Assembly (NCBI GenBank): GCA_947652115.1
Contig: OX393564.1
Coordinates: 20,700,990 to 20,764,989 of the forward strand
DNA: 64,000 nucleotides
Direction of reading: 5' to 3'
Origin: Blastomussa wellsi
Taxonomy: Eukaryota; Cnidaria; Anthozoa; Scleractinia; Plerogyridae
Part shown: in pieces, positions 11,813-23,664 of the stretch
How positions within the stretch are numbered: position 1 is the stretch's first letter
Layout: the number at the start of each line of letters is the position of its first letter
Position numbers and translations under genes: made by a program
The notes under the pieces: model-generated
The model's input: only the letters and a program-made list of their open reading frames with translations
What the model was told of the DNA's origin: nothing
The model's database searches: none

Positions 11813-12600
11813 AGCTACGTCACGGATAAACCAAGTTTCTTCAAGTTTGTCGTTTGTAATCGGTCTATACGATCCTTGTATAATTTCAGCATTTTATTAT
11901 CCCGTTTGCGTTTTTCGGCATTAGAAAAAACTCTTACTTTTAGATTTCCTTCAATTTGAAAGTAAATGGGAAATTGACTTCAAATGCCGTGACACTGCTC
12001 CTTTAAACGAGAACTTGATAGTTAAAAAATATTGGCTGTCCTGAGACCAAAATCCTTAATAACCAGCTGGCGGGAGGTGTCCGGTTTATAGAGAGTTTGG
12101 ATGCAGTAAAATGAATGAGGAATGGCTCACAGGGACAAACACCTGATTACTCAGGGATATTTACTTTGTGTTATTTTTGCATTTTAGCTATTAGTATTTA
12201 CAATTATACAAATTTATTATGCAGATGATATAATCATTAATATGCAAATTAACACATGCCCAGGCTAGCAACAACCTTGCACACTTCTTACTTGTAACAT
12301 TAAGTTTTGTTTCTTTCTGGAATTTATACACTGCCACAATATACATGATTAGACTCTTCATTGCGTGCAATTGAAGCCGCCAAACAGGAAAATGGAACTG
12401 AGTGGCGAACTCCCTAAGACCCTCCGAGGCTTCGCAACTCAGTCTGCAGTCTTTCGCTGCTTGTTTCAATCATGCATGTTTCCAGCATGTTTCCGAATAA
12501 TGTGAAAAAACCAAAGGGAGTTTATAGTTGCTAATATATTATTCCTCACAAAGTAATCAACTAGACAATCTGTAGCACACTGACTACAACATTAAATACC
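11813..12600. other. Intergenic stretch, no gene supported
   Basis: Mixed sequence between the MITE array and the RCAN 3' end. A 92-codon minus-strand frame (12191-12469) has no recognisable domain. Nothing else is supported. Confidence 0.35.
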
Positions 12601-12609
12601 AATATTCTT

Positions 12610-12615
12610 ATTTAT
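12610..12615 (-). terminator. Candidate poly(A) signal of RCAN
   Basis: AATAAA on the minus strand, about 260 bp after the RCAN stop codon. It lies in an AT-rich stretch; no other candidate was weighed quantitatively. Confidence 0.35.
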
Positions 12616-12871
12616 TGTTTATCTCCTATGCCTGCTTGAGTGTTTCATTATTTTAGTAACCTCAAAGGTAGATTTGTCACTGAAAATAATGTATATTATT
12701 TTGAAACTTGGCATAATTATTATTTGTCAATTATAAAGTTATTTCTAGGTTCAAACCTAGATGCTATTTCACTCAAAATGCTCTTGACAAAGATGCTACT
12801 TCCAACTTCTCACATTGTAAGAAACATGAAATTGAAATAAAGCTTTAATCGAAATAGTACCCTACATGTAT

Positions 12872-13207
12872 CTATATCTTCCTATCTGGTCTCCTAGTTT
12901 GTGTCACTTCTCTCGGTAATGCTTTCAAGGGATGGAACTTACTGCCTTCCTCGTCCTCAACTTCCTCCTCTCCCTCATCACACAAGTGCACCACAATGCT
13001 AGGTGCATCTTCAGCAGAGATGTGTAGATGGTAAGGTTGTGAGGTGTCCAAGGTAGCCACTGCAGCCAGCAGATCATAGTTGATAACAGGGTGCGACTCT
13101 GGAATCTGTTCCCAGCCAACAGGAGGAGAGGCAGGAGGGGATATCAAGAACTGCTTTGTCAGAGGTGGCGGTTTGAGATTGGAGTTGTTATTAAGGGAGG
13201 AACGTCT
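12872..13207 (-). CDS. RCAN: RCAN exon 3 with calcineurin-binding motifs
   Basis: Starts after GTTGCAG with RRSSLNNN and ends at TAG (12872-12874). Contains KQFLISPPASPPVGWEQ, PVINYDLLAAV, PSIVVHLC and TRRPD in family order. FLISPPxSPP is the most conserved segment of RCAN proteins. Confidence 0.95.
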   Translation of the reverse strand, partial: RRSSLNNNSNLKPPPLTKQFLISPPASPPVGWEQIPESHPVINYDLLAAVATLDTSQPYHLHISAEDAPSIVVHLCDEGEEEVEDEEGSKFHPLKALPREVTQTRRPDRKI

Positions 13208-16200
13208 CTGCAACACAATAAACAGCAGCACATAGTCAAATTGATAGAAATCATCATCAGTATTGGCACTCTTGACTCTCTGGAGGGTCAAGGGGATATG
13301 AAAGGGACAGACTTGGCTTCACTTACTCGTATGTTGTTCAGGTCACCAATATTTCTAATCGATGAGGTCTTGTTTAGGGTTACACAAGAAGAAATTCAAA
13401 TAAATACTGTTGTCCATAGTACAATGTTGGAAGTCAAGACTGATCAGTGAAGGTCATTCCACAGAAATAAAATCTGCATGGAAATTTTTATCAAAATTTG
13501 CTTACAGATTTTTTGTAAAAGGAAATTATGAAATAAAAATGGGGTTCCCCATGCTTGTTTTGAAGTGACAGCACCTCGTTCACACAGCAATTCCACATAA
13601 AAGAAATAATGATTATATTCTCAATTACTGTACCTCACTTAACACACTTTTTTGACAAAGTTATTGTTTTTTAGTCTGGGAATTGGTTTATATTTTTTTA
13701 TTATTTTATTTTACAAGCAGACAGCTCTTGCTCAATTCAAAACAAGAAAAAAATGATTGATCACCATACTCATTTATGAGAAAATGACGGTGCGTCCATG
13801 CTGATCATGCATGAAATTACGTATAGTAAGGATGCATGTAATGCAAACTATAGGAATTCACCTTAAAGATCACAAAAAGCTTGTCCCAAAACTGATTGGC
13901 CTACTTTGGGAAATTAATTAAAACTTTCCAACAAGCACCCTGTCCAAGCAGCCAAAAAATTTTTTCGGTCCAAAGAAATATTGGTCATAATGCCGGTAGC
14001 CTCACAGCTCCTATAGCCTCTAAATTTCAGTGGCAGGGATAGTGCTGCAGCCTTATTGTTTGGGCTAGGGTCCATTGTTTGTGTTGTTTGTTCTTTTGTC
14101 TCACCTGAAGGGTGGTATCCAATCAGGTGAGACCTTGTAAGAGCTGCGAGGTGACCCCATAATGCCGAAAAAAGTTTTGCTTTCGGTTGAAACTGGGATT
14201 TTTTATGAATTATCAAAGTCGTGAAAATCACTCTTTTGAAAAACATGACCAAGTCAACGAATCTGTCAAAAGGATCTGGGTCTAGTACATTTTGCGGTGT
14301 CGTTCCAGGACATCGATCGCAAGCATATGGCTTGCCTAGTGTTGAGTTGATCTATCCATCCAGATCTACTCATCTGGGCCCATCTGCTTTCTTGTTCAAA
14401 ACTGCCACCAATGTCCTGGAGTGACGTCACCAGCCCCAGTCTCCCCTTAACTCAGTCGTGTGTCAAATAATTCTGTCTTAAAAAGTTCATAAAAAATCCC
14501 CGTTTTTACCAAAAATAAAAATGTTTGCGACATTTTGCTCCATGTAATGCAAAGATTTAAGCTGGCCAAAAAGAATTTTTGGGGTTATAGGTACTTTAAT
14601 ATAGATGTTCCAGCAGGGCTGTGTTCTACCAGTCCCGGGTGCCACAGGCGAGTAACTTAGAGCACAGCTTTGAAAATGAATGATGCAATCAGGTCACCGT
14701 GCCTCCCACTATCTGCTTTAGTAGCAAATTTATCTGTTTTTGTCGAATTCAAGGAAAAAGTGTTAACCACCTGAACAAGGAAGACACCAAGTTCATAGCC
14801 CAGGAAAAGCTGTCCATGAAGACCTTTCTTGGCTTCTTTAGCATTCTTTTCTTTGTTAAAAGTAACCCTTGCTCTGTGAAAAGTCTTTAAGTAGATGAAG
14901 CTTCTATCAATCTCGCTTCCATAAGGAGAGAAAAGCTGTTCAAATAACATCTGAAAAACGAAAAAAATACATGACTTATAAGTAGTAGTATACAATTTTC
15001 AAGAACTCAAGAAGCATCCTGTGTATTATAAGTAATCACCTTAAACTGCTTTAATGAAGCTTTCAAACAATAGTTCTAAAAGATAGGGATGTTTTCCAGT
15101 TCTGAAACTGTGGTCAGCACTTTTTTCTCACAACTTCAAAGGTGCAAGCAAACCCAGTTTAAATATCCTGGAGTTAAAGTGGTGTCCTTTGAATAAGAAA
15201 TTTAACAAATAGACGTGAGCTTGTTGTGGTACAAAGTGTACATGTACATCCTGTAATCAACCACAAATTTCTTCAACACATTGTCAAATTTTGTGCAGCT
15301 CACGAGGCCGCCGATTTATCATAATGTTTTTTTACCATAACAAAACAAAGCTAAATGGTAAAAATGCAAATGAACTTCTCAAACTCATCACAAGAATCAC
15401 AAACTTCAAACTAAGTACAGTAACTCAAAACCAAAGTGAAGAAACAGAATTTTAACAACTAACCTTTATTCCATTCGGAAATTCTCAAAAAACAGATGAA
15501 TTAATACAAAGATCAGTCCACTCACAGTGCCTCGGCTGAACGTGGCAAAAATAAACGATCCAATTTAAAGAGTTTCATGTCAAACTTTAGTGTTTTCTCT
15601 TCACAGATTTATTCAATCCGGATCCATAATCATCGTGAAAATGAATTTGAAGAGTTCCCCCTTAAAGGAGTCTCTTTGGATGCAATTTGCTAATTTCTGA
15701 GAACTAACAGCACCAAAGACTGTAAACAGTTTGAGCGTGATGGCATCATACCATGTCATCGAGTTTCGATGCATTTTTCGACCGTGAATATTAGCCAATG
15801 AGTGCGCTAGAATTTCTGCAGTTATGGTAAAAAATTACATTCAGCAACAGACTCCTGTCCATTATGTTTGCTGGCCTGGATGACCAAGCCTTGGAATACA
15901 ATAATCACCTTTCTAAACATCAGCAAATGGGCTACTGCATTTATTTTTTTGAACTCTCGCTGTTGAGGGACAGTGGAATTCTTTTGGGGTAGAGGAGAAA
16001 AATGTGGATTTCTCAAGGAGTAAGATTGTAAGAGGAATTCATGGGGGATCAGTATGGAATTTGTTAGGGGTAAAACCCATAAATTCCTTGGAATTCGTCA
16101 GGGAGAAACTTAGACTTGGACTTCCTTAGGGGTCAGAACATTTAATTGGTGGTTTTCACTGTCGCGCCATCCAAAACTAACTTCGAAACAATTCAACTAC

Positions 16201-18064
16201 AGAAGCTTAGAATTTCAGCGAGTGTAGATGACAAATAAATAAAAAATTTCCCCAAGTCTCAGGCCCGTGCGGTGTCCCGTTCTCGAGATATTTGCCAAAA
16301 TGTTCCACACAAATTTACAAAGTTTAGTATGGAGACGCCATATTTGTGTCCTTCCGAGGGGCACAAATATGGCAATTGTGCTATAATGGCAACTACTTTT
16401 GGCTCATGAGCTATTATACGTACACATAAACGCCACTTATTATATCTGAATTGTTCAAGCATCTGAAAATCGAAAGGATACTTAGGCTTTTTCTAAACAA
16501 CACAGTTTTGTCACGGTTCTCAGCTTGATGTCACATACGGCTGAGAACTAAAATATTCAAGATGCTCTGTTTTCAAAACAAAGGGTACTATCGAGCTGAA
16601 AATTTGTGAAAAGATATATTTTTAGGTAGCCTTACACCTAGTGGCACTGAAAATTTCGCAGGCCTAGCGAATTTTGATTTCAGAATTTTATGACGTCACA
16701 TGAAAACCAAGAATAGATTTCTTTATGGGTTAGGGCAATTTAAATGGATTTATTTAGGGGTGAGGACGTTTTCAAGGAATTTCTTTATGGGTTGGACTGA
16801 AAGACCTATCCTCAACAGGGAGAGGGGGGGCAACCCTCCGCCATTTGGCCACTGACTATATAACAATTATTCCATTAGCCCGCGTTGGATATTTAGTGAT
16901 AAAATAACCAACGAGCGCGTGGTGCGAGTTGGTTATAATCACTTCATATCCAACAAGGGCGAATGGAATAATTGTTTTAGTAAATTCTCAAACCGGGTTT
17001 GCCGCCGATTTTTATTTCCACAATTTTACAAAGCGTCCGGAAAGAGCATACAACTTCCAGTCACATGCGTACCGACTCCCGACTTTCCATATGACGTAAA
17101 ACTCCGGCTATTGGCTTTTAGTATATTCTCAGCTCCGACTATTGCATTTCTAGCTTTTTGATTGGCTAAAAAACTCCGACTATGAGCCAATAGTCGGAGT
17201 TTTATGTCATATGGAAAATAGTGTGCCAAGTTTTTAACTTCAGCCCTCTAGAATGGCTGACACTGGCAGGTTTCGGGAGCTGTTTCCCACAAAAATTCAA
17301 GAGATATGGTTTGAGAATTTACTAAAACAATTATTCCATTCGCCCTTGTTGGATATGAAGTGATTTTAACCAACTCGCGCTACGCGCTCGTTGGTTATTT
17401 TATCACTTCATATCCAACGCGGGCTCATGGAATAATTGTTATATAGTCGGAGTTTTTTAGCCAATCAAAAAGCTAGAAATGCAATAGTCGGAGCTGAGAA
17501 TATACTAATTAAGTTTGGTCACCAGTGACAAATTTTAGTTGCTAAAGTTAGCTCAAGCGATCAATCCTTCTTCTCAATTTCAGTTGCCAGCTGGTGAAAA
17601 CAACTTTCATCATGTCTTTTTATTTTATACCTGCCATGGTATTATTCCCGGTGTTATTTTTCTCACCTCAACAATTAATATAAAGCAACTTGCCTGAATC
17701 TCTCGCATTTAAGCTGTTAAGGGTTTAATTGCAACAATAAAATTATTATTCGAACTGACATCGAAGTTTTCCACAGCTGATTAATACTTTTCATAAGACG
17801 GATGTTCCATGGCCATGAAATACCGCACGATATCATCTTTTTACCAGTTTTGTTTTCGAAAGAACTTTAACAGCTTAAAAAAGTGGGTTCTATAAAAGAC
17901 TAAGCAAGGTACTGGGAACAAAATTATCGAAATACCTTCGTCTTTTCATCGTCAAACACGTCGTTTGGAAGATTAGTAACCGACACACTCCACAATTGTT
18001 CCTCGTCATCTTCGCCATTGCTGTCTGTTGCACATGTATCCATGTTTTCCACGTAAGGTTTCAT
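12872..18064 (-). CDS. RCAN: Regulator of calcineurin (RCAN/calcipressin), complete three-exon gene
   Basis: Exons 17936-18064, 14771-14950 and 12872-13207 join in phase 0 to give 214 residues. The N-terminal part is an RRM-like fold: WSVSVTNLPNDVFDDEKTK (exon 1) continues into MLFEQLFSPYGSEIDRSF and ends GYELGVFLVQ (exon 2). The C-terminal exon carries the family signature FLISPPASPPVGWE, the calcineurin-docking-like PSIVVH, an acidic run and QTRRPD. RCAN proteins bind calcineurin and modulate its phosphatase activity towards targets such as NFAT; vertebrate members are about 200-250 aa, so the length fits. The ATG at 18064 has an in-frame second ATG eight codons on. Introns are 1.6 and 3.0 kb and hold repeats. 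Naming which vertebrate paralogue it matches is not meaningful. Confidence 0.93.
13208..14770. other. RCAN: RCAN intron 2 content
   Basis: No second gene seen. At about 14,616-14,675 there is a degenerate copy of the GGCTGTGCTCTAAG / CTTAGAGCACAGC miniature element that is better preserved at 34,261-34,423. Confidence 0.4.
14771..14950 (-). CDS. RCAN: RCAN exon 2
   Basis: Sixty codons between TTTTTCAG|ATG and CAG|GTGG. Encodes the core of the RRM-like domain: FEQLFSPYGSEIDRSFIYL, then RARVTFNKEKNAKEAKKGL and a final strand. Matches the family pattern LFxxFxxYD..FxYFxSFxRxRxxF. Confidence 0.92.
14951..17935. other. RCAN: RCAN intron 1 content
   Basis: No second gene seen. The stretch 16,240-16,700 (GGAGACGCCATATTTGTGTC ... 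GACGTCACATGAAAACC) is a diverged copy of the element at 30,825-31,413. The large fold-back at 16,857-17,505 is listed separately. Confidence 0.4.
16857..17505. mobile_element. Large fold-back element with nested inverted repeats
   Basis: The arm TATATAACAATTATTCCAT...CCAACGAGCGCG at 16,857-17,000 is mirrored at about 17,310-17,445. The inner part repeats ACTCCGACTAT / ATAGTCGGAGT several times in both orientations, and the segment AGTCGGAGTTTTTTAGCCAA recurs after the right arm. No ORF of note. A palindromic, non-autonomous transposon with another unit inserted or duplicated inside is the simplest reading. Confidence 0.6.
17936..18064 (-). CDS. RCAN: RCAN exon 1
   Basis: Forty-three codons from ATG, acidic N-terminus (NGEDDEEQ), then the first strand of the RRM-like fold (SVSVTNLPNDVF). 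Ends at AAG|GTATTT, phase 0. Confidence 0.9.
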
Positions 18065-19721
18065 TTTGAAGACAACCAAATCACTTTCAGCATGGGAAAA
18101 TCAAATGACGAAATGCCAATTCATACGTAGTATGATCTCATTAAATAAGTCGTCCACATCGAAGGAATTTCGCAAAGAATTTTACGCCACATATGTCCCT
18201 ACTTTTGACAGAACGATTGAGCAACAGGGTGCGAAAGACACGCTGGGTAATTCGGCAAGTGAACTCGAACAGGAATTTTTTTCGCGTCAAAGTGATTTGA
18301 ATTTTGTATCGGTTGACATGTGCAATCAATAAATTAATCTATAATTTCAATGGTCAAAATTGTCTTGACTAATCCGCGACTGTACATTTTACAACTATTA
18401 TAATAAATTTAATATAAATTGGGGGAAAGGAAGTAATTAGTCCGGGATTAGTGGAACGCCATCAATTGCTTCTGCGCCCGGAGCGACAAATCCATCTTTA
18501 ATTAGAAATAACATAATAAAAGCGAACGGGGATCTGAATTTTCTTTCAAAAAAAATAATATTGAATAATGCATCAGTCAATTCCAGTGGTGTCCATCCCC
18601 CCAGGCAAGGTCGGTCACTATTTCATCTTACAGCATTGCCGCAGCAAATTTTGTTTTTGAAATACAATTTTATGGCATCACGTGAAAACCGAGAATAGGC
18701 CTTTCGCCTTTCCCAATTAAAATGTTTACACATTTATAGTTGTACAATATTGTCTTGGGATGAGTTTTCTCAGTCAGTCAAACGAACTGCACAGTAGCTG
18801 TCCTTCCTTTTCTCCTTCAGCGGAAAAAAGGCAAGGAAAAGCGGGAGAAAGCATTCTCGTCCCCAGAGCCACTTGTTCCTCATGCACAGGTCCAGCCGGC
18901 TAAGAGGGAAAAGCGGCTCTGGGGACGGGAATGGGGAGAAAGAAAATAAAAACGGTGGGAGTGGGGGAGTTATAACTTCTCTCCACTTCACCTTTCCCAG
19001 CGAAAACCAAAAAGAATGTCACAACTGCGTACAATTAAAGACCTCAAAATGACACAGCACAAATGAAAAAAAGGACAAAATTAATTACAAATTTTATTGT
19101 GTCGTTAATATGAATTAAAATTCCAGCTGTCTGCACAATTCTATTCATTCTAACTAACATCTTTGGGGCAGTGTTAAAAACAATACCCCAGGCATAAAGT
19201 GCTACGCTAGGTGTGAACTGATACTAGTCATGCAAATTAGACGGGAGCAGGCTTGTAATTTGTTTAAAATTTATGAGATTCTATTGGGTAGAAACCCTTT
19301 CGATTTTATTGAAACTACGAACTAAGGGTCTAAAGCATAGAGAGCAAAGCGGGCACTTGAACAAAAACAGCATAGAGTGCAAAGCGGATTTATGCCTTTT
19401 GTCACGCTATACAATCCATCCGTGCCCAATCTTAAAAATATTTTAATGAGCAAGTGGTATGTAATAGAGAATCAACCATTGCCGAGAGAACTATACAGGG
19501 AGCCACCTTTCATTTCTTACAGGAAAGGTAAACCTCTAAAAGAAATTCTAAGCTAAACTAACCTAAACTCTAAAGGTCACAGACTTGTCACATCATGAAA
19601 CAGCGGGAGCCGTGTTTCAGATGTTAAGCCTGTCAACTCCTTGTTAGCCATAACATTCGAAAATTCTAACGATTAGAACTAACATACAATACACAAAAGA
19701 GAGCATTTGACATTGCTGGTA
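18065..19721. other. Upstream region of RCAN; no gene seen
   Basis: Only short open frames. It should contain the RCAN promoter, but I cannot identify a TATA box or other defined site. A small palindromic element lies at 18,855-18,929. Confidence 0.35.
18855..18929. repeat. Short palindromic element
   Basis: TCTCGTCCCCAGAGCC at the left is the near-complement of GGCTCTGGGGACGGGA at the right, with about 43 bp between. Likely a tiny MITE. Confidence 0.55.
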
Positions 19722-20153
19722 TTAAGGTGGCTCATCTCAGTTTTTCAGAAAACCCAACTTTAAAAAGCTAATACTTCACTGTCTTGGATCGGTCGGGCAG
19801 GATTTTTGGCACATTTGCTAGAGGTTGAATAATGTTTCCAAAGATGTAGATTTCATTGACATCGGTATTACCATAGCAACGACACGATGACGTCAAAATC
19901 GACATTTTTCGCGATATCGAGACCTAAACTTTTAAAACGAATCAACGTCCCTTGTAGTTAGTATACATGTAGGTCTTCAACACTGCAAAGTTTGAAAAAA
20001 TTCTATGAGAGCGTTTTTGAAAAAAAAGGTCCTATTCTGCAGTCAAAATTCAAACGTTCGCCTCAGTATCTGTTAGTTCGTTAATTCCAGCGACTTCCTG
20101 CAGATTGAAACAATGGGTTGGTGTCGTTCAAAAACTGAGATGAGCCACCTTAA
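19722..20153. mobile_element. TTAA-flanked miniature inverted-repeat element
   Basis: TTAAGGTGGCTCATCTCAGT at the left is mirrored by ACTGAGATGAGCCACCTTAA at the right. The TTAA at each end fits a piggyBac-type target duplication. About 430 bp with no coding capacity. Confidence 0.75.
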
Positions 20154-20168
20154 TTCATCGCGACTTTT

Positions 20169-21456
20169 GTTGAACGGGGAAGTCTAAGAATAAAAAGTAA
20201 GATAACATGAAATAAAAATGCAATAAAATAAAATAGAAATTGAAAGTAAAATAAAAAAAATGGTGCAAAATAAAAAATTGATACAAAATAAAATAAAACA
20301 TAAAATAAAATAAATATGGAGAGGCTGGCGTCTTGACAAGAAAACATCAAGTACATGCCTGTCTTCAGTTTAGTAAGGCCTCGTAGCTTGGCATCGTGAA
20401 ACGAGGCATGTTTGGCTTATCGTAGAGTCGCATTATTATCTACATAACATTATGTCGGTGACCGTTTGATGGAGGTTAAAATACGAGAAAAACACCCAGT
20501 TGGAAAGTGTGAACGATGCGTTACAAACACTACCCTCTCCAAACGGAGCGCTCGTTTCTGGAAGCTCAACACATTTTTGAACTTCATACAAATTGTCTAG
20601 ACAGCTAACAGTAAATGCTACCTGCAATATTAAACATATATCCGGAGGAGGGACTCTCCCCCCCCCCCCCCGAACTTTTTGGCTTCCTCAAATCATGGTC
20701 GCGGGGACTAACATTTTAAGTTTGCTTGTACTGCCCAGTGCTTGCGTGACGTCACGCCACTGCGTCACGCAAACCTCTGCGTTGATCTTTTCTTAGTACA
20801 AAATTTCATTGCTGGCATTCAAACTAATTAATATTAAACTGTGACACTAAGTGTCCAGAAGTAAAAACATGATAACTAATTATTATGACATTATTAAAAA
20901 ACATTATTTATAATATTTTTGGATTTGAATAAACCTGTCTGGTATTGCAACACATTATACTAACCAGCCTAACCTGAACTGTAGATATTTGCAGCAATAA
21001 AACAATAAGTCAATGATATCAAATTTATTTAAACTAAGGACTAACTATATTAACATCTATATCTACAACAAAAATTTATATTCAGCAACTTGTTACTGCT
21101 CATAAAAGTTCTACTTCACGAGTTTTCAGCAGCTCTAAAATATAAAATCGAAAAAATACATGTACAAAAATGTTATCTGCGCCATGTTCACGACAAGTTA
21201 AAAACTTCTTTTGCAAAGCGTGGATTTCGGAAAATGTAAGTATAAGCTTTTTGTGACTTTGCACCAGGATTATATGCGCCGGCGCTTACAACTGTCAATA
21301 TATCAAAATGTTTGAAAAAACATTTAAAACGTTCTGCATAAAAACGTCAAATTTACAAAAAGTAACAAGGTAAATAATGGCAAAAAGCAAACAAAAAGGA
21401 AAAAAATTGAAAAATGTATTGCTTGATTTATTGCTCACGCCTCTGTGTCTCCGAAG
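20169..21456. repeat. Tandem duplication unit 1 of the receptor gene 3' end
   Basis: This unit and 21,457-22,723 share order and sequence throughout: GTTGAAC..GGAAGTCTAAGAAT, the AATAAAAT-rich run, GTAAGGCCTCGTAGCTTGGC, GGAGGGACTCT, and a final CTCACGCC(T/C)(C/T)GTGTCTCCGAAG. The last part equals the final codons and stop of the receptor gene, so unit 1 carries a dead copy of that coding end. Units are 1,288 and 1,267 bp. Confidence 0.85.
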
Positions 21457-22723
21457 GTTGAACACGCGGAAGTCTAAGAATAAAAAGTACGACAACATGA
21501 AATAAAAATGCAATAAAATAAACTAGAAATAGAAAGTAAAATAAAAAAAAAATGATGCAAAATAAAAAAAATAGATACAAAATAAATAAAACATAAAATA
21601 AAATAAATATGGAGAGGCTGTGAACAGTCTCGCGTCGTGACAAGAAAACATCAAGTACATGCCTGTCTTCAGTTTAGTAAGGCCTCGTAGCTTGGCATCG
21701 TGAAACGAGACATGTTTGGCTTATCGCAGTGTCGCATTATTATCTACATAACATTATGTTGGTGACCGTTTGATGGAGGTTAAAATACGAGAAAAACACC
21801 CAGTTGGAAAGTGTAAACGGTACGTTACAAACACTACCCTCCCCAAACGGAGCGCTCGTTTCTGGAAGCGTCATCAACTTTTTCAACTTCACACAAATTG
21901 ACCAGACAGCTACCAGTAAATGCTACCTGCAATATTAAACATATATCCGGAGGAGGGACTCTTCCCCCCTGAACTTTTGGTTTCCTCAAATCATTGTAGA
22001 GGGGACTAACATTCAAGTTTGCTTGTACTGTGCAGTGCTCGCGTGACGGCACGCCACTGCGTCACACAAACCTCTGCGTTGATCTTTTCTTTGTACAAAA
22101 TCTCATTGCTGGCATTCAAACTAATTAATATTAAACTGTAACACTAAGTGTCAAGAAGTAAAAACATGATTACTAATTATAATGTTATTATTAAAAACCA
22201 TTATTTATAATATTTTTGGATTTCAATAAACCTGTCTGGTACTGCAACACATTACACTAACCAGCCTAACCAGAGCTGTAGATATTTACACCTATAAAAC
22301 TATTAGTCAATGATATCAAATTTGCTTAAACTAAGGAGTAACTATATTACAAAAATTTATATTCAGCAACTTGTTACTGCACGAATTTCAGCAGCTACAA
22401 AATCGCAAAAAGACATGTAAAAATGTTATCTGCGCCATGCTCACGGCACGTTAAAAACTTCTTTTGCAAAATGTGAATTTCGGAAAATGTAAGTGAAAGC
22501 TTTTTGTGACTTTGCGCCAGGATTATAGCGCCGGCGCTTTTTTACTGTCAATAAATCAAAATGAATGTTCTGTATAAAAACGTCAAAAAATGTAATCTAC
22601 TATCTGTTACACTCTTTTTAGAATTTTTTTAACAAAAGTAACAAGGTAAATAACGGCAAAAAGCAAACAAAAAGAAAAAAATGTATTGCTTGAGATATTG
22701 CTCACGCCTCCGTGTCTCCGAAG
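21457..22723. repeat. Tandem duplication unit 2, includes receptor stop codon and 3' UTR
   Basis: Second unit of the duplication described for 20,169-21,456. Its right edge holds the live final codons of the receptor gene (stop 22,702-22,704). The AATAAAAT-rich run differs in length between units and several short indels separate them. Confidence 0.85.
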
Positions 22724-23664
22724 GTTAACTTTGTGTACGTGTTGTCATCTTGGATCTCGACTGGCTCCGGTGGCGCTTCGTACAATCTTCGGGGAGTTCT
22801 CGGCGGTAAGCATGGCCGACCATCTTGCAAGGCAGGTATCGTCGAGTAGGTTGGATCCTCGCTGGCATTTGCTTCATCTATCGGGCGATTGTCGCCGAAG
22901 AATGGATTCTCAAAAGATGGTGGAACCTCGCTATTTCTTAGCGAGCGCATTTGTTCCTTATGTGACGTTTTCTCGTCACTTCTCTGCTTTTTAAATTTCT
23001 TTGGTTGAGCGGCATTGGATGTGCTCACTTTTGCTTTCGCGCCTTTCATGTAAGCATCTAAATTCTGTTCAGCCAGGTCGATTTTATCTCCCTGGGGTTC
23101 ACCCAAACTGTCACCAAGGGATACCCGCATCGAACGGGTACTTTCGTACAGGGGGTTCGATGCTCCATAGGCACCTTCCTTATGCCTCGCTCCTTTGTTC
23201 AACGCTATAGCCGCGGCAATGCCATCCTCCTCGGGTAAACGCACCGCCTTCGTGTGTAGGGTGTTGGAAAACTCGTCACGTCGGCCGGCGTAATTCATGG
23301 GGCGACTATTGTAAAGAGGATTCTCCGATACCTGAGACAGAACGATTGGATGAGAGGCATTGGAAGCACGCACTTTCGAGTGAGCATCCAGATTCTTTTC
23401 AGCTTGGGCGATTATATTTCCCTGGGGTTCACCCGAGTTGTTGCCGTGGGATAGCCGCATTAGACGGGAACTTTCGTAAAGTGGGTTCGATGCACCCATA
23501 CATGCACCTTCCTTAGGTTCCACGGAAGGATTCCCTCCTTTTTTCAACGCTTTAGCTGCTGTAATGTGATCTTCTTCAGGTAAACTCACCGAATTCGTGT
23601 GCAAGGTGTCATGTCGGCCGGCGTTATTGGTGGGACGACTATTATAAAGAGGATTCTCTGACAC
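22702..23664 (-). CDS. Receptor terminal exon: NPLY-repeat tail
   Basis: Two related blocks of about 110 residues. Each carries [10 protein letters not shown] followed by GASNPLYES, so four NPxY motifs in all. NPxY motifs are known PTB-domain docking and endocytosis signals. After them come ENPFF, DPTYSTI, a proline-rich CLPPRTPRR and a final NTYTKLTF, an ITIM/ITAM-like YxxL. The stop codon is TGA at 22,702-22,704. The blocks look internally duplicated. Confidence 0.9.
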   Translation of the reverse strand: MSENPLYNSRPTNNAGRHDTLHTNSVSLPEEDHITAAKALKKGGNPSVEPKEGACMGASNPLYESSRLMRLSHGNNSGEPQGNIIAQAEKNLDAHSKVRASNASHPIVLSQVSENPLYNSRPMNYAGRRDEFSNTLHTKAVRLPEEDGIAAAIALNKGARHKEGAYGASNPLYESTRSMRVSLGDSLGEPQGDKIDLAEQNLDAYMKGAKAKVSTSNAAQPKKFKKQRSDEKTSHKEQMRSLRNSEVPPSFENPFFGDNRPIDEANASEDPTYSTIPALQDGRPCLPPRTPRRLYEAPPEPVEIQDDNTYTKLTFGDTEA

